From: Xenococcaceae cyanobacterium MO_188.B32
Lineage (GTDB): Bacteria > Cyanobacteriota > Cyanobacteriia > Cyanobacteriales > Xenococcaceae
Length of the DNA stretch: 64,000 nt
Reading direction: 5' to 3'
Assembly: GCA_030065635.1 (NCBI GenBank)
Contig: JASJDJ010000006.1
Location: 22,517-86,516 of the forward strand
This document shows, piece by piece, positions 1-8,991 of this stretch. The notes under the pieces were generated by a model that saw nothing but the letters and a program-made list of their open reading frames with translations, was not told the origin of the DNA and ran no database searches. Within the stretch, counting starts at the first letter, position 1. Each line of letters begins with the position of its first letter. The translations under genes and the position numbers were made by a program.

Positions 1-17
1 TTAAAACTAGAATTTAT

Positions 18-914
18 CTAACCAGTAAAATTCAAAAACCATAGAATTAAAGGAATAGTTAAAAAACTCATTAAAGTAGACATAATAATTGTTCGAGCAA
101 CAAAATTATTATCTCCCTCAAATTCTGTTATTAATACTAGAGAACTTACTGCTGTCGGCATCGAACTTTGTATAACTAAAACTTGTAGATTTAAATTATT
201 TAAATGTAAGTTATTCCCTACAATATAAGCAATTAATGGAGCTAGCAGTAAGCGCATAAATACAGACATTAATTCTTTAGTACCAAATTGCCAACGAGTT
301 TTGGTAAGTTGTATTCCTAATAAAAGTAGTGCAAGAGGAATAGCAGCTTCTCCTAGTTTATGAATACTTGTAGACAATTGAAGCGGAAGATTTAGTGAAT
401 ATATCCGCCAAACTAGACCGATTAAAATTGACCAGACAAGAGGTGACTCTAAAGCTCTACGAATTCCATAAAAAATAGTTTTTCCTTGTAATAATATAGG
501 TCCAAGACAGAACATAAAAATACTCGAACAAATCATATATAATATGGCTATTTCTAGTCCGACAAGCCCTAAAGCAAAAGTCGTAATTGGCAATCCCATA
601 TTACCGTTGTTAGGAAATAGTACGGTGGCCATAAAAGCTGTTTTTGTCGATGAAGCCACATTAATAATTTTGCTAATAAGTAAAACACTGAGATAAACCA
701 AGCAAGATGTAATAGTAAAACCTATTAATAAGCCAGTGCCACTTTCAACAGAAATATTCGTTTGATAAAAACTATCAAATATTAAGGCGGGGTATAAGAT
801 ATAAAGAGTTAGTAAAGAAATAGTTTGAATTTGTATCGGCAAAGTGTAACCCGCTAGCAAGCCGACTAGAATAATTAGCATCACGGGAACAACCGCAGAA
901 AAAATAGAGGTCAT
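18..914 (-). CDS. AEC family transporter (auxin efflux carrier-like permease)
   Basis: This 298-residue protein is almost entirely hydrophobic, with about ten predicted membrane segments. It has the typical AEC N-terminus (VPVMLIILVGLLAGY) and the conserved region around FPNNGNMGLP near residue 100, whose Asn-Asn-Gly-Asn-Met-Gly-Leu-Pro core is a hallmark of the family. AEC proteins move small organic acids or auxin-like compounds across the inner membrane; the substrate cannot be read from the sequence. Length matches the family. The gene stands alone on the minus strand at the window edge and is complete. Family assignment is firm, substrate unknown. Confidence 0.88.
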   Translation of the reverse strand: MTSIFSAVVPVMLIILVGLLAGYTLPIQIQTISLLTLYILYPALIFDSFYQTNISVESGTGLLIGFTITSCLVYLSVLLISKIINVASSTKTAFMATVLFPNNGNMGLPITTFALGLVGLEIAILYMICSSIFMFCLGPILLQGKTIFYGIRRALESPLVWSILIGLVWRIYSLNLPLQLSTSIHKLGEAAIPLALLLLGIQLTKTRWQFGTKELMSVFMRLLLAPLIAYIVGNNLHLNNLNLQVLVIQSSMPTAVSSLVLITEFEGDNNFVARTIIMSTLMSFLTIPLILWFLNFTG

Positions 915-1312
915 ATGAATTACTAAATTGGCAAGTCTGAAATGTTGTATAAATTAGTAATATAACCAGTAAATTCTTTTTTGCGCTTCAACCCAGGCTA
1001 ACAAACTCAAAACTAAAGAGCGATTGATGAAGTAGGTGGGTTTAATCGATTAGAAAATGGTTGGGGTAGTTGATAAATAAAAGACGACAAGACAATTTCC
1101 AAAATTTCATTCTTTTTTGTTTCGGTTTTGTACTTATCTACTTATATCTTTGTCGATGATAATATACGCTAATCATACGCTAATCATACGCTAATCATAC
1201 ATAATATACTATTAACAGTGTAAGACTGTAGTATTTCTTACTATATCCCTTCTCTCTATTTTATCTTTAGTTTTGTTAAGCTGTTGATAACAATTAAAAA
1301 TATTTAGTATTT
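915..1312. other. Intergenic spacer between divergent genes
   Basis: This spacer of about 400 bases separates the minus-strand AEC gene from the plus-strand PHP gene, so promoters for both should lie here. It is AT-rich. The only marked structure is a triple 11-bp direct repeat at 1166-1198. No gene is supported. Confidence 0.5.
1166..1198. repeat. Tandem 11-bp repeat, three copies
   Basis: ACGCTAATCAT occurs three times in perfect tandem, followed by a degenerate continuation. It lies about 115 bp upstream of the PHP-domain gene. Copy number may vary between strains; a role in regulation is only a guess. Confidence 0.8.
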
Positions 1313-2008
1313 ATGATTGCTTTCTCTCCCTCAATTACACCAACTGCTCGAGATAATAATAGTCTTCGGCAAGTTTGGCGTACTATCAATGCAGATAGTT
1401 GTCCTCGGTCATACAACTTTCATATGCACACTATTTGTTCTGATGGACAATTAACACCTTTAGCTCTGATTCAACAAGCAATGCAAATTGGACTTAAAGG
1501 TTTAGCGATAACAGACCATCATTCAATTGATGGTTATTTCGTGGCACAAAAATGGTTAAATCAACTTAATAACGAGCGAAACCCTCTCGTGCTTCCTCAT
1601 TTGTGGACTGGAGTAGAAATTACCTCTAATTTGCAAGGAGTAGAAGTTCATATTCTCGGTTATGCTTTTGCACCAGAGCATCCTGCTTTAAAACCCTATC
1701 TTCAAGGTTTGACTCCTCAAGGAAAAAGTGCAGAAGCCAGCACAGTTATTGATAGTATCCATCAAGCTGGTGGTTTGGCTGTTTTAGCTCACCCTGCTCG
1801 CTATCGTCGTCCTGCTGCTGAACTAATTCCTTTAATTGCTTATTTAGGCATTGATGGCGTCGAAGCTTACTATGCCTATGGTAATCCTCAACCATGGAAA
1901 CCGAGTAAGGTTCAAACAGAACAAGTCAAACATTTAGCACTTAAATATAATCTCTATACTACCTGTGGCACTGACTCTCATGGCTTAAATTTATGCCAAC
2001 GAATTTAA
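1313..2008 (+). CDS. PHP domain-containing metal-dependent phosphoesterase
   Basis: The 231-residue protein carries the PHP phosphoesterase signature: an HMHT-x2-SDG motif at residues 37-45, ITDHHS at 66-71, an AHPARYRR segment in the middle and a C-terminal GTDSHG. These residues build the multi-metal site that hydrolyses phosphoesters. Standalone PHP proteins of this size are conserved in cyanobacteria and may act on nucleotide or small-molecule phosphates; the substrate is unknown. The ending GTDSHG followed by LCQRI looks like the natural C-terminus, so it is full length. It is monocistronic. Confidence 0.85.
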   Translation: MIAFSPSITPTARDNNSLRQVWRTINADSCPRSYNFHMHTICSDGQLTPLALIQQAMQIGLKGLAITDHHSIDGYFVAQKWLNQLNNERNPLVLPHLWTGVEITSNLQGVEVHILGYAFAPEHPALKPYLQGLTPQGKSAEASTVIDSIHQAGGLAVLAHPARYRRPAAELIPLIAYLGIDGVEAYYAYGNPQPWKPSKVQTEQVKHLALKYNLYTTCGTDSHGLNLCQRI

Positions 2009-2144
2009 ACCCCCCGTGCAAAATTCATTTAATATCCTTGTCAAGGTAGGTAATCGATCGTACATAGATAATCTAGTCTATTGAACAAACATTTGTATTT
2101 ATCTGCAGACTCGATCGACCTAAAAATTAACAATCAAAACTATT

Positions 2145-2789
2145 CTATTTTGCTTGAATCAAATATCCGCAACGGTGTTCCCCATTATTAATCCAGTGAG
2201 TTCTTTCTACCGTACAATCTGGCAATACTTCGGCGAACATCTCCAATTCATGTCCGCAGACACTAGGATAAGACTCTGCTACTTCCGAAATAGCACAATT
2301 ATGTTCTGCTAAAATAAATTGCTGCTTCTTTCCTTGTCGAGAAACCTTATGTAACTCTGCCATATAACCTTCTTCTTGGCGTAATTGCATTAATTTAGTG
2401 ACTCGCTCTTGTAGAGAACCTTCACCAACTCGATCGCGATATTCTAAGGCTTTTTTATGCCACTGTTTTTCTAAAATTTTACTTACCTGTTCTTCTCCTA
2501 CTGTTTCTGCCAAAGCATCCAAAAAAGAAACGGCAAATTCTCCGTAGCGATGGGGAAAGAGCGATCGACCTTTGCGACTCAGTTGATACAGATGTTGCGG
2601 TCGTCCCATACCCTGCTGTATCGATTGATATTCAATTAATCCGTCAGCTTCCAATTCATTGAGATGGCGACGAGTAGCCTGCGGACTAATTTGTAAGGCT
2701 GTTGCTAGCTGTTGTGCTGTCGCTTCGCCTTGCTTGAGGAGATATTGTAAAATGCTTTGCTTGGTAGACGGGAAACCAGTGGTCGTCAT
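2145..2789 (-). CDS. sufR: SufR, iron-sulfur cluster-sensing repressor of the suf genes
   Basis: SufR is a DeoR/ArsR-like winged-helix repressor that senses Fe-S status through a bound cluster. The N-terminus shows a helix-turn-helix (AQQLATALQISPQATRRHLN). The C-terminal third carries four conserved cysteines in the SufR pattern: one in NCAISEVAES, one in SVCGHE, one in LPDCTVER and one in GEHRCGYL. The preferred start at 2789 (MTTTGFPSTKQ, 214 aa) matches known SufR proteins. An in-frame extension to 2906 would run across both operator sites and looks non-coding. It is divergent from sufB, as in other cyanobacteria. Confidence 0.93.
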   Translation of the reverse strand: MTTTGFPSTKQSILQYLLKQGEATAQQLATALQISPQATRRHLNELEADGLIEYQSIQQGMGRPQHLYQLSRKGRSLFPHRYGEFAVSFLDALAETVGEEQVSKILEKQWHKKALEYRDRVGEGSLQERVTKLMQLRQEEGYMAELHKVSRQGKKQQFILAEHNCAISEVAESYPSVCGHELEMFAEVLPDCTVERTHWINNGEHRCGYLIQAK

Positions 2790-2860
2790 CGTCCTATCAC
2801 TAAATTTAGAGATTGAATACGGTATGGGTAAAAGATTAAGAAAAAAATATTTGACTTTGA

Positions 2861-2874
2861 CAACATCTTTGTTG
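2861..2874. promoter_or_regulatory. Predicted SufR operator, perfect CAAC-N6-GTTG
   Basis: The sequence CAACATCTTTGTTG is a perfect match to the published cyanobacterial SufR recognition pattern CAAC-N6-GTTG. It lies in the sufR-sufB intergenic region, 72 bp upstream of the preferred sufR start. It would allow autorepression of sufR and/or control of sufB. Confidence 0.75.
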
Positions 2875-2895
2875 CTAATGTAACCTACAATAGAC

Positions 2896-2919
2896 TTAAA
2901 CAACAAATTTATTGTTTAA
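2896..2919. promoter_or_regulatory. Second predicted SufR operator, 24-bp palindrome
   Basis: A 24-bp palindrome (left half TTAAACAACAAA, right half TTTATTGTTTAA) has a single mismatched pair and contains CAAC-N6-ATTG, one base from the SufR consensus. It lies about 130 bp upstream of sufB. Two sites of different strength between sufR and sufB match what is known from Synechocystis. Confidence 0.7.
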
Positions 2920-3047
2920 ATATAAATAAGGCTACCGTTAACATCTTTATCTCAAATTGTACAAGGAAAAAGAGTTATTAGCCTTACTCCGACCACAAAA
3001 AACCTCAAAGTCTAGAGCAGCAGAACACTAAATATCCATTTATTACC

Positions 3048-4487
3048 ATGAGTGCTACAGTCAAAACTTTAGTCAATCAACCCTATAAATACGGTTTTGT
3101 TACAGATATCGAGACTGATACTATTCCTCGCGGACTCAATGAAGACGTTATCCGCTTAATTTCCGCCAAGAAGAATGAGCCAGAATTTATGCTGGAGTTT
3201 CGTCTCAAAGCCTATCGTCAGTGGTTAAAAATGACTGAACCAACTTGGCCTCACGTAGAATATCCGCCTATAGATTATCAAGATATTATTTACTATTCTG
3301 CTCCCAAACAAAAGAAAGAGAAACTCAATAGCTTAGAAGAAGTAGACCCCGCTTTACTAGAGACTTTTGAAAAATTAGGTATTCCTCTCTCTGAACAAAA
3401 ACGATTGAGTAATGTGGCGGTAGATGCGATTTTTGACAGCGTTTCTGTGGCTACTACTTTTAAAGAAAAGTTAGCAGAAGAGGGAGTTATATTCTGTTCG
3501 ATTTCTGAAGCTTTACAAGAACATCCAGAATTAGTGCAGAAATATTTAGGTAGCGTTGTTCCTGTCGCTGATAATTATTTTGCTGCCTTAAATTCGGCCG
3601 TGTTTAGTGATGGTTCGTTTGTGTTTATCCCTAAAGGTGTAACTTGTCCCATGGAATTGTCTACTTATTTCCGTATTAATACTGGGGATACGGGGCAATT
3701 TGAACGTACTCTAATTGTGGCAGAAGAAGGTGCTTCCGTTAGCTATCTAGAAGGTTGTACCGCACCAATGTACGACAGTAACCAACTTCATGCTGCGGTA
3801 GTAGAGTTAGTCGCTTTGGATAATGCCAATATTAAATACTCTACCGTACAAAATTGGTTTGCTGGCGATGAAAACGGTAAAGGCGGTATTTACAACTTCG
3901 TTACCAAGCGCGGTTTGTGTAAAGGAGTTAATTCTAAAATTTCTTGGACACAAGTAGAAACTGGTTCTGCCATTACTTGGAAATATCCTAGTTGTGTGTT
4001 GGTAGGAGATAACTCCGTAGGGGAATTTTATTCGATCGCCCTAACGAATAACAAGCAACAGGCAGATACAGGGACAAAAATGGTGCATATTGGCAAAAAT
4101 ACCCGCAGTACCATTATTTCTAAAGGAATTTCAGCTGGTAACTCTAAAGGTAGTTACCGAGGCTTGGTGAAAATGGGTGCTAAAGCCGACGGTGCGAGAA
4201 ATTATTCTCAATGTGACTCGATGTTAATTGGGGATAATGCCGAAGCCAATACCTTCCCCTATATCCAGGTGGATAATGATAAAGCAACCGTAGAACACGA
4301 AGCTTCTACCGCCAAAATCGGTGAAGAACAATTGTTCTATTTCGCTCAACGGGGTATTTCCGAAGAAGATGCAGTTTCCATGCTAGTTAGTGGCTTCTGT
4401 AAAGATGTTTTGAATGAATTACCGATGGAATTTGCAGCCGAAGCAGATAAGCTATTAAGTCTGAAGTTAGAAGGAACTGTAGGATAA
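3048..4487 (+). CDS. sufB: SufB, Fe-S cluster scaffold subunit
   Basis: The 479-residue protein matches SufB, the scaffold subunit of the SufBC2D complex that assembles Fe-S clusters in the cytoplasm. Diagnostic segments include [56 protein letters not shown], the C-terminal [22 protein letters not shown] and [12 protein letters not shown]. Length is normal. Regulation by SufR is supported by the two operators upstream. Unusually, sufC, sufD and sufS do not follow: the next gene is a ribonucleotide reductase subunit 370 bp downstream. Confidence 0.96.
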   Translation: MSATVKTLVNQPYKYGFVTDIETDTIPRGLNEDVIRLISAKKNEPEFMLEFRLKAYRQWLKMTEPTWPHVEYPPIDYQDIIYYSAPKQKKEKLNSLEEVDPALLETFEKLGIPLSEQKRLSNVAVDAIFDSVSVATTFKEKLAEEGVIFCSISEALQEHPELVQKYLGSVVPVADNYFAALNSAVFSDGSFVFIPKGVTCPMELSTYFRINTGDTGQFERTLIVAEEGASVSYLEGCTAPMYDSNQLHAAVVELVALDNANIKYSTVQNWFAGDENGKGGIYNFVTKRGLCKGVNSKISWTQVETGSAITWKYPSCVLVGDNSVGEFYSIALTNNKQQADTGTKMVHIGKNTRSTIISKGISAGNSKGSYRGLVKMGAKADGARNYSQCDSMLIGDNAEANTFPYIQVDNDKATVEHEASTAKIGEEQLFYFAQRGISEEDAVSMLVSGFCKDVLNELPMEFAAEADKLLSLKLEGTVG

Positions 4488-4531
4488 TTTTAACTATAAG
4501 TTGTTCTCGTTCTCTATGCTGTTAAGAATGA

Positions 4532-4596
4532 GGGTCGGAATAGGGTTCATAACCGCTTGGGGAAACCTCAAGCGAAGATCCCTCCATAACCGACCC
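4532..4596. repeat. Nested palindromic element
   Basis: An outer stem pairs GGGTCGG (4532-4538) with CCGACCC (4590-4596), and an inner stem-loop lies at 4554-4574 (CGCTTGGGG / CCTCAAGCG around AAA). The form is like a REP-type or terminator-like cyanobacterial repeat. It could end sufB transcription, but there is no T-tract. Confidence 0.55.
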
Positions 4597-4724
4597 GAAC
4601 CTAGAAAAGGGCGATCGGCTACGTGCTCGTTTTGGCTTTTGTTAATTAGACCTTTTGCCAAAATAAATGAGAAATTCAAATTAATTCCTTTTACCTTTTA
4701 CCTTGACTTAACCAAGGTTTATAG

Positions 4725-4742
4725 GACTTATGCAAGAAGTCT
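4725..4742. repeat. 18-bp dispersed repeat, copy 1
   Basis: The reverse complement reads AGACTTCTTGCATAAGTC and matches 50218-50235 at 17 of 18 positions. It may be the end of a lost insertion sequence or a dispersed spacer repeat. Confidence 0.5.
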
Positions 4743-4856
4743 ATTAGTCATGAGTAGTGTTTTCAGAGGAAATTTGTTAAGCTAAGACACTACATATAGA
4801 GTTTAGAGCAAATTTATCGAGCTCGAATTATTTTAAATATTGCTATTGTATTACCT

Positions 4857-5915
4857 ATGATTGCACCAATTCAAAAAGATATGCTTGCTAATCCTATTTT
4901 TAATCCTAGTGGTGATGACAAAATAGAAAATCGTTCCATTTGGTTTGGTAATACCACCAATTTAATGCAGCTTAACGATGTACGTTATTCCTGGGCAATT
5001 GGTTTATATCAACAGATGCGAGAGAATTTTTGGATTCCTCAAAAGCTAGACTTAACTCAAGATGTAACCGACTATTGGAATTTAACTACAGAGGAACGTC
5101 GGGCATACGATGGAATTTTAAGCTATCTGACTTTTTTAGATTCGGTTCAGACTTGTAATATTCCTCATATAAAAAGTTGTGTAACTGCACCAGAAGTTAG
5201 CTTGTGTATGACAGAGCAAATTTCTCAAGAAGGGATGCACAACCAAAGTTATCAGTATATTATTGAAACGGTTATTCCCAGCGATCGCCGTAGCCGAGTA
5301 TACGATTTTTGGCGTACCGATAGAGTTTTGGCAGCTCGTTGTGAATTTATTGCTAGGCAATACCAGAATTATATCGACAATCCTAGCCCCGAAAATTATT
5401 TTGTCTCTCTCTTAGCAGATTACTTGTTAGAAGGGATTTATTTTTACAACGGTTTTATTTACTTTTATAATTTGGCTTCGCGGATGTTAATGCCAGGAAG
5501 TGCGGATATTTTCAAAATGATTAATCGCGATGAGTTAAGTCATGTCAGGCTGTATCAAAAGCTTGTTCCCGAAGCCATGCAATTATTTCCTCATTCTGTC
5601 GAACAAATTTATGAAATGTTTGATAAGGCAGTCAAATACGAATGTCAGTGGACTAACCATATTGTCGGCGATAGTATTTTAGGTATTACCGAAGATAGTA
5701 CCGACCAGTATACTAAGTACTTAACTAATATGCGCTTGCGTTCGATTGGGTTAAAACCTTTATACTTGGAAGACAAATACAAAAAAAGTCCATACAAGCA
5801 TCTAGAGAATTTTTCAGACACTAAAAAAGATGGTCATACGAAAGCTAATTTCTTTGAAGCAGGAGTGACTAGTTATGTTATGTCTTCTGGAGTTAGTGGT
5901 TGGGATGAAATTTAA
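4857..5915 (+). CDS. Class I ribonucleotide reductase, small (beta/R2) subunit
   Basis: The R2 subunit generates the radical or metal oxidant used by the large subunit to reduce ribonucleotides. The 352-residue protein keeps the ferritin-like metal ligands: Asp95 (FLDS), Glu125 and His128 (EGMH), Glu192 (LLEGI), Glu226 and His229 (DELSH). A tyrosine (Tyr132, in HNQSY) sits where the radical Tyr122 of E. coli lies. Length is typical. The large subunit is not in the window. A radical of the class Ia/Ib type is likely from the retained tyrosine, but the metal cannot be told from sequence. Confidence 0.93.
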   Translation: MIAPIQKDMLANPIFNPSGDDKIENRSIWFGNTTNLMQLNDVRYSWAIGLYQQMRENFWIPQKLDLTQDVTDYWNLTTEERRAYDGILSYLTFLDSVQTCNIPHIKSCVTAPEVSLCMTEQISQEGMHNQSYQYIIETVIPSDRRSRVYDFWRTDRVLAARCEFIARQYQNYIDNPSPENYFVSLLADYLLEGIYFYNGFIYFYNLASRMLMPGSADIFKMINRDELSHVRLYQKLVPEAMQLFPHSVEQIYEMFDKAVKYECQWTNHIVGDSILGITEDSTDQYTKYLTNMRLRSIGLKPLYLEDKYKKSPYKHLENFSDTKKDGHTKANFFEAGVTSYVMSSGVSGWDEI

Positions 5916-5924
5916 CTTGTGACA

Positions 5925-6507
5925 TACTCCCAACGCTAACTGCAAGCAGTGTAGCGGTGGAAAGGGGCTTTATTATATCCAGGATATGGATATCAAGTTA
6001 ATCAACTTTGTTTAAAAGCCCCTTCCACGGCTTCTTACCTCACGATAAGAAATTCCTGACTCATAGACACTTATCTAGCCCACTTTGGTACAAACGAATG
6101 TATATTCTCCCACTGGTACTGACCCCGATAGCCCGTCTCCGCAGGCGATTTGTTTTCATTCCACGAGATGCCCCACCGCAGAACAAGAAATCTGATAATT
6201 TCTCTCATCCTGAACTGGAAACCTTTTACGCGACAACAGCATTTTTCTTGTCGCAACCCAGGATTTCGTTTTCAAGGTACAGATGCGTGCTTTTCTGAGC
6301 TATGGAGTTTCGAGGACTTGACTTGGCAGTCTTTGGCTTCTGCTACTGACCCTTATGTTCTCTCGCATTCAGATGAGTTCTACATCAAAAACTAAGTTGA
6401 TAGTACAACGATTCAAACCATTGCTATATAAAGATTTTTGGTTCTTATTGTCAAGTTCGTTCTCATCCCACCGCCTCCGCAAGCGGTAGGCGTGGGACTT
6501 TCCACTC
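5925..6507 (-). mobile_element. Degenerate IS200/IS605-type (tnpB) element remnant
   Basis: Read on the minus strand, the stretch has the layout of a TnpB-carrying IS200/IS605 element with most of the gene lost. There is a subterminal palindrome at 6468-6507 (GTGAGTGGAAAGTCCCACGC onward). About 270 bp of frameshifted sequence follow, in which one frame reads SAVGHLVE, a stop, then KQIACGDGLSGS, resembling cyanobacterial TnpB C-termini. A right-end stem at 5966-6026 pairs GAAGGGGCTTTTA with its complement. Part of that palindrome unit recurs at 27553-27605. No intact transposase remains. The family call is inference. Confidence 0.45.
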
Positions 6508-6643
6508 ACAAAGTTAAAGTAACGTTAGTTCGGAGTTCGGAGTTATAGTTTTTTCAACGAGATAATGGGGAATTTAGATATCTGGAAATCAGGAAATTTC
6601 TGAGTTTTTGGCTTCGTCGAACTCACGTTAAAGTATATTTTGA

Positions 6644-6683
6644 GGGATCGCTTATAAGTATATTTACGGGCGATCCCTTTTTT
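6644..6683 (+). terminator. Rho-independent terminator-like hairpin
   Basis: GGGATCGC (6644-6651) pairs with GCGATCCC (6670-6677) and is followed directly by six T. The stem contains a HIP1-like core. No plus-strand gene ends nearby (the closest stop is at 5915), so it may end an unannotated transcript from the IS remnant or protect the TPR gene from read-through. Confidence 0.6.
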
Positions 6684-6865
6684 GATTGGTTGTAATTTTA
6701 AAGATGAGGTAAAAAAGTTCTCTTTTGCTCAAGTTTTAGTAAATAAATAGTATCTATACCGATTTTTTTTTGTATCTTAGTAGAAATAACTAAGAATAAT
6801 AACTGATATTACATATTTTCTAAATAAACTTTAACTAACCCGATCTTGTATACCTCGTCTTTATA

Positions 6866-8974
6866 ATGTTTAAGCTATTTCAAACGCTACTCAATAGCGA
6901 ATCTGAACTTAATGAGCGATTAAATTCAGAAACTACTTCTGGTGAATTAGAGCAACAACAATCTTTTGCCTTACAGCTGAGTAAAGCAGATAACCTCTGG
7001 AAACAAGGAAAAATAAGCGAAGCGATTTCCCTGTACTGTCAGATAATTAAACTACAGCCTAATGCGACTGAATTGTACGGACAGCTAAGTGCGTTTTTAA
7101 AACAGCAAGAAGAATTAGCATTGGCATACAAACGACTAGCCGTACAACTTAAACAACAAGGAGAAGTAAAAGACGCTGCTATTTGTTATCGTCAGGCTAT
7201 TGTACTCCAGGCTATAAACTATAGTACAGAAGAAAAATATCTCCAGAACCAAAATGGTGAGCTAGTTGACAGGCAAAACCAACAAACACCAACTCTAGCC
7301 GATTCTGCTTTTTCTTTTCTACCTCTATCATCTCCTCAACCAGTCAATAAACGAATTATCCAGATAAGTTTAGACGATAGCTATGAAGAAAACTGGCTGA
7401 ATCTTCAAGCCAACGAGCGAACTAGCGGTCTGCAAACGAGCGGTGTTGCCGAAGAAAAAGCTAAAATCTATCTTCAGCAGGCATTAAAATACTGCGAGCT
7501 CCAAGAATGGAAACAAGCAGCTATGGCTTGCCAACAAGCAATAAATATTGCCCCCAATATGGCAGAAGCCTATAAACTTTGGGGAAATGCCTTACAAAGA
7601 ATGGGTAAAACGCCAGAAGCAATGGATTGTTATACTAAAGCTCTAGAAATTGAGCCAGATTTAGCTGAAGTATATGCTCGTATCGGCAGCTTATATGCCC
7701 GACAAAAACAATGGCAACAAGCGCTCGAGTACTATCAAAAGGCAATTATCATTAGACCCAATTTTTCTCAAGCGTATCGTAGTTTAGCCAAAATTTGGTA
7801 TTTAGTTGGGGAATCAGAAAAAGCTAACTTCTGTCGTAAACAAGCTTTAAAGTTAGAATCTTCACGACTAAACTCTACTAGTGGTGAGGAAGAATTTAGT
7901 CCTGCCGAGCAATTGCAAGAAAACCCAATTCCCGAAGGTCAAACAGCCATAACTAAGGTCGATCGTGTCGAAAAATATCAAAAAATAGCGCGAAAATTCG
8001 AAAAACAACATAAATGGCAAGAAGCAGCTATTTATTATCGTAAAGCCTTAGAGATAAATATTGATGAGTTATCTTCTTCTTTAGCTTTTCCAGAAACGAA
8101 GCAAAAGGAGCGGTTTCATAAACTGGAAAAACTACAGCAATTAATGCAAAAAAACTCGGAAGAGAAAACAGATTTAACTACCATTAGCGGTCTAGCACAA
8201 AATTTATCGCCAGTTGAGGTAGAAGAAGTATCCCCCGCAAATTTATTATTTACTTCTTCGGTCGATCTAGAGACAAAAATAGCTCGGACTAAACAAATTA
8301 CACTGCCAACCAAATCAAAACAAATTCAGTTAAACAGAGCAATTCAACGTTATCTCAAACAAGCAGAACTAAAGCCAGATTCGGCTCAAATTCAAACCGA
8401 TCTGGGTAGTTTATATGCTAAAAAGCGACAATGGAATGCTGCGATCGCAGCATATCATAGGGCAATTAAAATAAACGATCGATATGCTCAAGCCTATCTA
8501 AATCTAGCCAAAGTTCTGGCAAAAGTAGGCAAAAATAGAGAATCTGTCGGTTATATGTATCGAGCTTTAACTTTAGAACCGGAGCTTTTTTCAGCTAAAG
8601 AGTATTTTTATCTGGGCAAAAGTTTTATCGAGCAGGGTAAATTACGAAGAGGTATGAGCTATTGCTTGAAGGCGATTAAACTAGACCCTAACTATTTAGA
8701 AGCATACCATCACTTGGGAACGGTAATGAGCCAACAAGGACAATCGCAAAAAGCCATCAATTATTTTCGTCAAGCGATCGAGCGCAATCCTCAAGAACCC
8801 CAATCTTACTATCTTTTAGGTCAAGAGTTAGCAGCCCAGAGAAGATGGGATGAAGCCGTGAAAGCCTACAGTCAAGTTCTAGAAATACAACCAAGATTTC
8901 CCCACGCTTCTGAAAAACTCAATTACGCTCTGGCAGAAAAACTCAAGCAAGATTTTAAAACTAAGCAAAATTAA
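6866..8974 (+). CDS. TPR-repeat protein at the head of an exosortase/EPS locus
   Basis: The 702-residue protein has no signal peptide and carries many tetratricopeptide repeats. Good examples of the A-x3-Y-x-[KR]-A-[IL] pattern lie at about 210-320 (AYKLWGNALQRMGKTPEAMD, then two more) and 500-690. Low-complexity Gln/Glu-rich linkers separate the blocks. TPR domains are protein-binding scaffolds; here one may hold together envelope-export or exosortase machinery. The next gene starts 17 bp downstream, which suggests co-transcription. Family is clear, precise function unknown. Confidence 0.85.
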   Translation: MFKLFQTLLNSESELNERLNSETTSGELEQQQSFALQLSKADNLWKQGKISEAISLYCQIIKLQPNATELYGQLSAFLKQQEELALAYKRLAVQLKQQGEVKDAAICYRQAIVLQAINYSTEEKYLQNQNGELVDRQNQQTPTLADSAFSFLPLSSPQPVNKRIIQISLDDSYEENWLNLQANERTSGLQTSGVAEEKAKIYLQQALKYCELQEWKQAAMACQQAINIAPNMAEAYKLWGNALQRMGKTPEAMDCYTKALEIEPDLAEVYARIGSLYARQKQWQQALEYYQKAIIIRPNFSQAYRSLAKIWYLVGESEKANFCRKQALKLESSRLNSTSGEEEFSPAEQLQENPIPEGQTAITKVDRVEKYQKIARKFEKQHKWQEAAIYYRKALEINIDELSSSLAFPETKQKERFHKLEKLQQLMQKNSEEKTDLTTISGLAQNLSPVEVEEVSPANLLFTSSVDLETKIARTKQITLPTKSKQIQLNRAIQRYLKQAELKPDSAQIQTDLGSLYAKKRQWNAAIAAYHRAIKINDRYAQAYLNLAKVLAKVGKNRESVGYMYRALTLEPELFSAKEYFYLGKSFIEQGKLRRGMSYCLKAIKLDPNYLEAYHHLGTVMSQQGQSQKAINYFRQAIERNPQEPQSYYLLGQELAAQRRWDEAVKAYSQVLEIQPRFPHASEKLNYALAEKLKQDFKTKQN

Positions 8975-8991
8975 TTTTAATCAAACTCACA

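Larger units (their letters stand above)
4488..4856. other. Intergenic spacer with structured repeat debris
   Basis: This 369-bp spacer separates sufB from the ribonucleotide reductase gene, where sufC would be expected in many cyanobacteria. It holds a nested hairpin (4532-4596), a degenerate CCTTTTA heptamer repeat near 4688-4702 and an 18-bp sequence at 4725-4742 that recurs inverted at 50218-50235. Open frames here have no recognisable protein character. Confidence 0.55.

Noticed and set aside
2790..2906. N-terminal extension of SufR by 39 residues
   Set aside because: It would cover both SufR operators, and known SufR proteins begin at the MTTT-like start at 2789.
4494..4785. Overlapping open frames of 61 and 94 codons on both strands after sufB
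   Set aside because: They run over palindromes and heptamer repeats, have no start signal and no protein-like composition.
6008..6395. Several plus- and minus-strand frames of 61-96 codons
   Set aside because: They lie inside the IS remnant, are frame-shifted relative to any transposase and are best read as decayed element sequence.
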